Source: Anthracocystis setariae (lineage: Eukaryota > Basidiomycota > Ustilaginomycetes > Ustilaginales > Ustilaginaceae). Taken from it: a DNA stretch of 64,000 bases. This document shows positions 61,614 to 64,000 of this stretch, one piece after another. The translations under genes and the position numbers were made by a program. The notes under the pieces are model-generated. The model saw nothing but the letters and a program-made list of their open reading frames with translations. It had not been told where the DNA came from and ran no database searches. Position 1 is the first letter of the stretch. Each line of letters opens with the position of its first letter. Location: contig CAKMXJ010000037.1 of the NCBI GenBank assembly GCA_928724745.1, positions 372,001 to 436,000 on the forward strand, read 5' to 3'.

Positions 61614-64000
61614 ATGAACACCTCGTTCCCATCCCAGAACTTCCGCTCCACGGGCTCCAGCCCAGCTTACGAGTCGGATCAGTATCCTCAGCAGCAGCAG
61701 CAGCAGCAGCAGCAATATCGTAACCCTTCTGCTCGCAACTCGGTATATCCGCCTCAGTCCACCTCTTCCCACATGTCTGCGTCCGCAACCGATCGCAACC
61801 TTCAGGCCTATAGTGGCCGTCAGCCTAATCCAGCAGCTCCCTCTGCTGCCAACCCGTCCCGATTTCAACCCTCGCACGGTCACAGCCAATCCACCAGCGT
61901 ACTCATGAACAACGCTTCGCGTCAACAGCTCTACAAGCCCCAGAGCAACCAACCATCCGGCGTCAGGTCCACCAGCATGCGTCCCATGTCGGCTTATCAG
62001 CCTCTCGAGAATCCCGAATATTATGCTGCAACCAGTGCTCCCAGCCCCACTACGCCACGACCCCCGTCCCCCACCGGTTCCATCGCAAGATCCATCCGTT
62101 CCATCCGCTCCACCCCTCAAACCCCTCTCACCTTCAAATCCCAGGATCTTCGCAGCGCCCTTGGTCTCCAGGAAGCTCAGCAGAAAAAGCTCTACATGGA
62201 GGGCTATCTTCTCAAGAGAGACGATCTCGGCACCGACGGAAAGCCCCTCAACGTAGCCGACGACAAGCGACGTTGGTCCGAATGCTTTGTTCAACTTTCC
62301 GGCACCGTCCTCAGCCTTTGGAACGTACAGCAGATGCACGAAGCTGCCAAGCGCGGTACCGAGGTGCCTCCCGCCTACATCAACATCACCGATAGCTTTG
62401 TCGACTTCATTGGTCTCCTCATCGAAGACCCCAACGTCATCCCAGGCAGCCGTGGCCGCTACCATCATGCCTTTGCCATCAACTCGGCCGGCAACAATCG
62501 CACCATCTTTTGCTTCCGAGACCCGCCTCCTTTCCCTCCCGAGTCGCTCGAAAAGTGGCTTTCTCCTGAGCACCGCCAAACACCCGAGCACCGTACCGTC
62601 ATTGGCTGGCTCAACCTCGGTCACCGCCACCTCCAAGCCTGGATCAACGCCATCCGCCTCGCATCCTGGGAAAAAGTGCGACTAGAGGAAATCTACACCG
62701 GCGCTCTCATCCGTGCACGTCTCGGCGCCGTCGGCATGCCCGGCGCTTCACCCGACGGCGCCAAGGACGCGCCGCTCGCCTCTGCCAACGAGATGTCCGT
62801 CAAATCCCCACTCGTCAAGGGCAAGATGGAAGGTTGGGTCAAAGCTCGCTTCATGAGTTCCACCGAGTGGAAGAAGGTCTGGATGGTCTTGACCGATCAC
62901 AAGCCTGACGAGAGCGAATTCGGCGGCAAAAAGAAGTTCTGGAAGATCGGTAACACTCCAGGCGATCGATCCAGCGTCATGAGCGTCAATAGCGTCTCGA
63001 CAAACGCTCCAGGTGCTCCAGGCAACGACGGCAATGAGCTTCCTCCGCCGCCTGGCAGCAATGGCGCGCCCGGCGTTGCCAGCTTCTTCGAGTCCAAGAA
63101 AGACAAGAAGCCCTTTGCCACCCTCATCTATGCTGCACATGCCTTCGCCGTCTACCCATCTCGCCCTGAGCTCGTCGAGGGCTCCAGCCTCTTCAAGATC
63201 GAGGGTGTTTTCCCCTCTAGCAACGTCCTATCCGCTACCCATCGCGTCCGCAGCACAGGTTGGGTCATGCTCATGCCTGAACTTGACACCGCCGGCAGCA
63301 AGGGTGCCAACGCCGAGATGATGAAGTGGCTCATTGCCTTTATGGACTCTTTCAAGCTCTATGGTCGACCCAACAACTTTGTATGGGAAGCACGCGACCC
63401 GGTCTCGCCCTTCTTTGCATACCCCATCGGTCCTTTCAAGGACCGTCTCTTCCTTGACCGAGAGCTTGCCGAATTCCTCGAGATTGCTCGCGAAGATCAC
63501 ATCACCACTCGAGCTGCATTGCACGACATCATGGCTGCGAGGATGCGTGGCGAACGTACCAAAATTCTCCAGCCGCTCCCTACGCCTTCGCATAACGAAG
63601 ACGAAACTTCTTCCTCTCGTGATGCGAACGGGAACAAAGATGGTGAAACGCGGTCTTCGCCGCGAAAAGCTGCAGCCGAGTCCGCCAGACTGCCGCCTCT
63701 CAGCTTTGATGCGAACAAGACCCAACCCGCAGTCCCGCTTTCTACTGCTTCAGAGCAACCAGCTGGTACGTCCAAGGGCTTCGGGGACTCTGGTCGGGCC
63801 GCCTACGACGACACGAATCGCGCGCAAACCGCCTCGGCCCGACCGGACGCATATGGTCCACCTCGAGAGGCGCACATGCGTCCCGGTCAAACCGTTCCAG
63901 CCTCGAATGCGCCCACCAGCATGCAGGCTCATGCGCCTGCGCCTGCCCCTGCAGAGCCCGTTGCAATCGCGCGTGTCAACAATGCCATCAGCGCTTCTCA
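61614..64000 (+). CDS. CAF120: PH-domain protein, CAF120/Skg3-like (3' end outside window)
   Basis: A frame of 795 codons, open to the window edge. The N terminus is Gln/Ser/Pro-rich with a poly-Gln run (about residues 26-35). A pleckstrin-homology domain lies at about 198-355 (LYMEGYLLKRDDLG, then RRWSECFVQLSGTVLSLWNV, ending LQAWINAIRLASWEK). A second conserved block follows (KGKMEGWVKARFMSSTEWKK to AHAFAVYPSRPELVEGSSLF) and MKWLIAFMDSFKLYGRPNNF. This two-part layout is that of the fungal Caf120/Skg3 family, linked to the CCR4-NOT complex and bud-neck or cell-wall functions in yeast. After about residue 640 the sequence becomes Pro/Ala/Ser-rich. The ATG at 61614 is used, and no intron is needed within the window. 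Confidence 0.85.
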   Translation, partial: MNTSFPSQNFRSTGSSPAYESDQYPQQQQQQQQQYRNPSARNSVYPPQSTSSHMSASATDRNLQAYSGRQPNPAAPSAANPSRFQPSHGHSQSTSVLMNNASRQQLYKPQSNQPSGVRSTSMRPMSAYQPLENPEYYAATSAPSPTTPRPPSPTGSIARSIRSIRSTPQTPLTFKSQDLRSALGLQEAQQKKLYMEGYLLKRDDLGTDGKPLNVADDKRRWSECFVQLSGTVLSLWNVQQMHEAAKRGTEVPPAYINITDSFVDFIGLLIEDPNVIPGSRGRYHHAFAINSAGNNRTIFCFRDPPPFPPESLEKWLSPEHRQTPEHRTVIGWLNLGHRHLQAWINAIRLASWEKVRLEEIYTGALIRARLGAVGMPGASPDGAKDAPLASANEMSVKSPLVKGKMEGWVKARFMSSTEWKKVWMVLTDHKPDESEFGGKKKFWKIGNTPGDRSSVMSVNSVSTNAPGAPGNDGNELPPPPGSNGAPGVASFFESKKDKKPFATLIYAAHAFAVYPSRPELVEGSSLFKIEGVFPSSNVLSATHRVRSTGWVMLMPELDTAGSKGANAEMMKWLIAFMDSFKLYGRPNNFVWEARDPVSPFFAYPIGPFKDRLFLDRELAEFLEIAREDHITTRAALHDIMAARMRGERTKILQPLPTPSHNEDETSSSRDANGNKDGETRSSPRKAAAESARLPPLSFDANKTQPAVPLSTASEQPAGTSKGFGDSGRAAYDDTNRAQTASARPDAYGPPREAHMRPGQTVPASNAPTSMQAHAPAPAPAEPVAIARVNNAISAS

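Noticed and set aside
61536..62636. 366-codon minus-strand frame opposite the CAF120-like gene
   Set aside because: A shadow. The plus-strand frame carries the PH domain and stays open to the window edge.
1..64000. CRISPR arrays, operons, tRNA or rRNA genes, telomeric arrays
   Set aside because: The window is eukaryotic nuclear DNA. No repeat-spacer array, no cloverleaf with A/B boxes that I could recognise, and no TTAGGG run was seen. A tRNAscan run would be needed to exclude tRNAs fully.

Overview
This window looks like a nuclear segment from a smut fungus (Ustilaginomycotina; probably a Ustilago/Sporisorium-type genome). The evidence is compact housekeeping genes with few short GT-AG introns, basidiomycete-type versions of FES1, CCT5, GDB1 and eIF3g, and long low-complexity Ser/Pro/Thr tails. 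The organism call is an inference from gene style; no marker gene settles it.

Layout. Positions 1-31113 are mostly host genes: a RING-H2 protein, FES1 (-), a hypothetical, CCT5 (-), a fatty-acid elongase, PP2A catalytic subunit (-), complex I NDUFB8 (3 exons), an alpha/beta hydrolase (-), the 46-codon OST4 (-, 2 exons), a hypothetical, a MutY-type glycosylase, mitoribosomal mL57 (-), eIF3g, V-ATPase subunit E (-, 5 exons, the last with 13 coding bases) and a RanBP3/Yrb2-like protein. Two intact Tc1/IS630-type DNA transposons sit at 9318-11030 and 11948-13299. A non-autonomous relative is cut by the left window edge and present in full at 59656-60315.

Positions 31401-43140 are a nested transposon island between the convergent RanBP3-like gene and GDB1. 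The host is a decayed pogo/Fot1-type element with about 41-base inverted repeats and a TA duplication. It has received a solo LTR of one family (TSD GGAGT), a full-length 8.56 kb Ty3/gypsy chromovirus (LTRs identical by eye, TSD CCAAG), and a reversed solo LTR of the same chromovirus family (TSD GAGAA). The chromovirus has a single gag-pol frame ending in a chromodomain and a primer-binding site complementary to its own likely 5' RNA end (Tf1-like self-priming). Between pol and the 3' LTR it carries a 563-codon gene on the opposite strand whose two introns have consensus splice sites. That antisense gene is the most interesting object here.

Positions 43166-64000 return to host genes: GDB1 (-), a 4.7 kb gene-free stretch with a cluster of small CCACCC/GGGTGG fold-back repeats, mitoribosomal bL33m (57 aa, 3 exons), a DPF/DPW-motif protein (-), a conserved fungal hypothetical (2 exons), a peroxisomal ABCD-type half transporter (-) and the 5' part of a CAF120-like PH-domain gene running off the end. 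The genes share no pathway. They are ordinary neighbours in translation, mitochondria, glycogen, peroxisome and ER N-glycosylation functions. No tRNA, rRNA or telomeric repeat was recognised.
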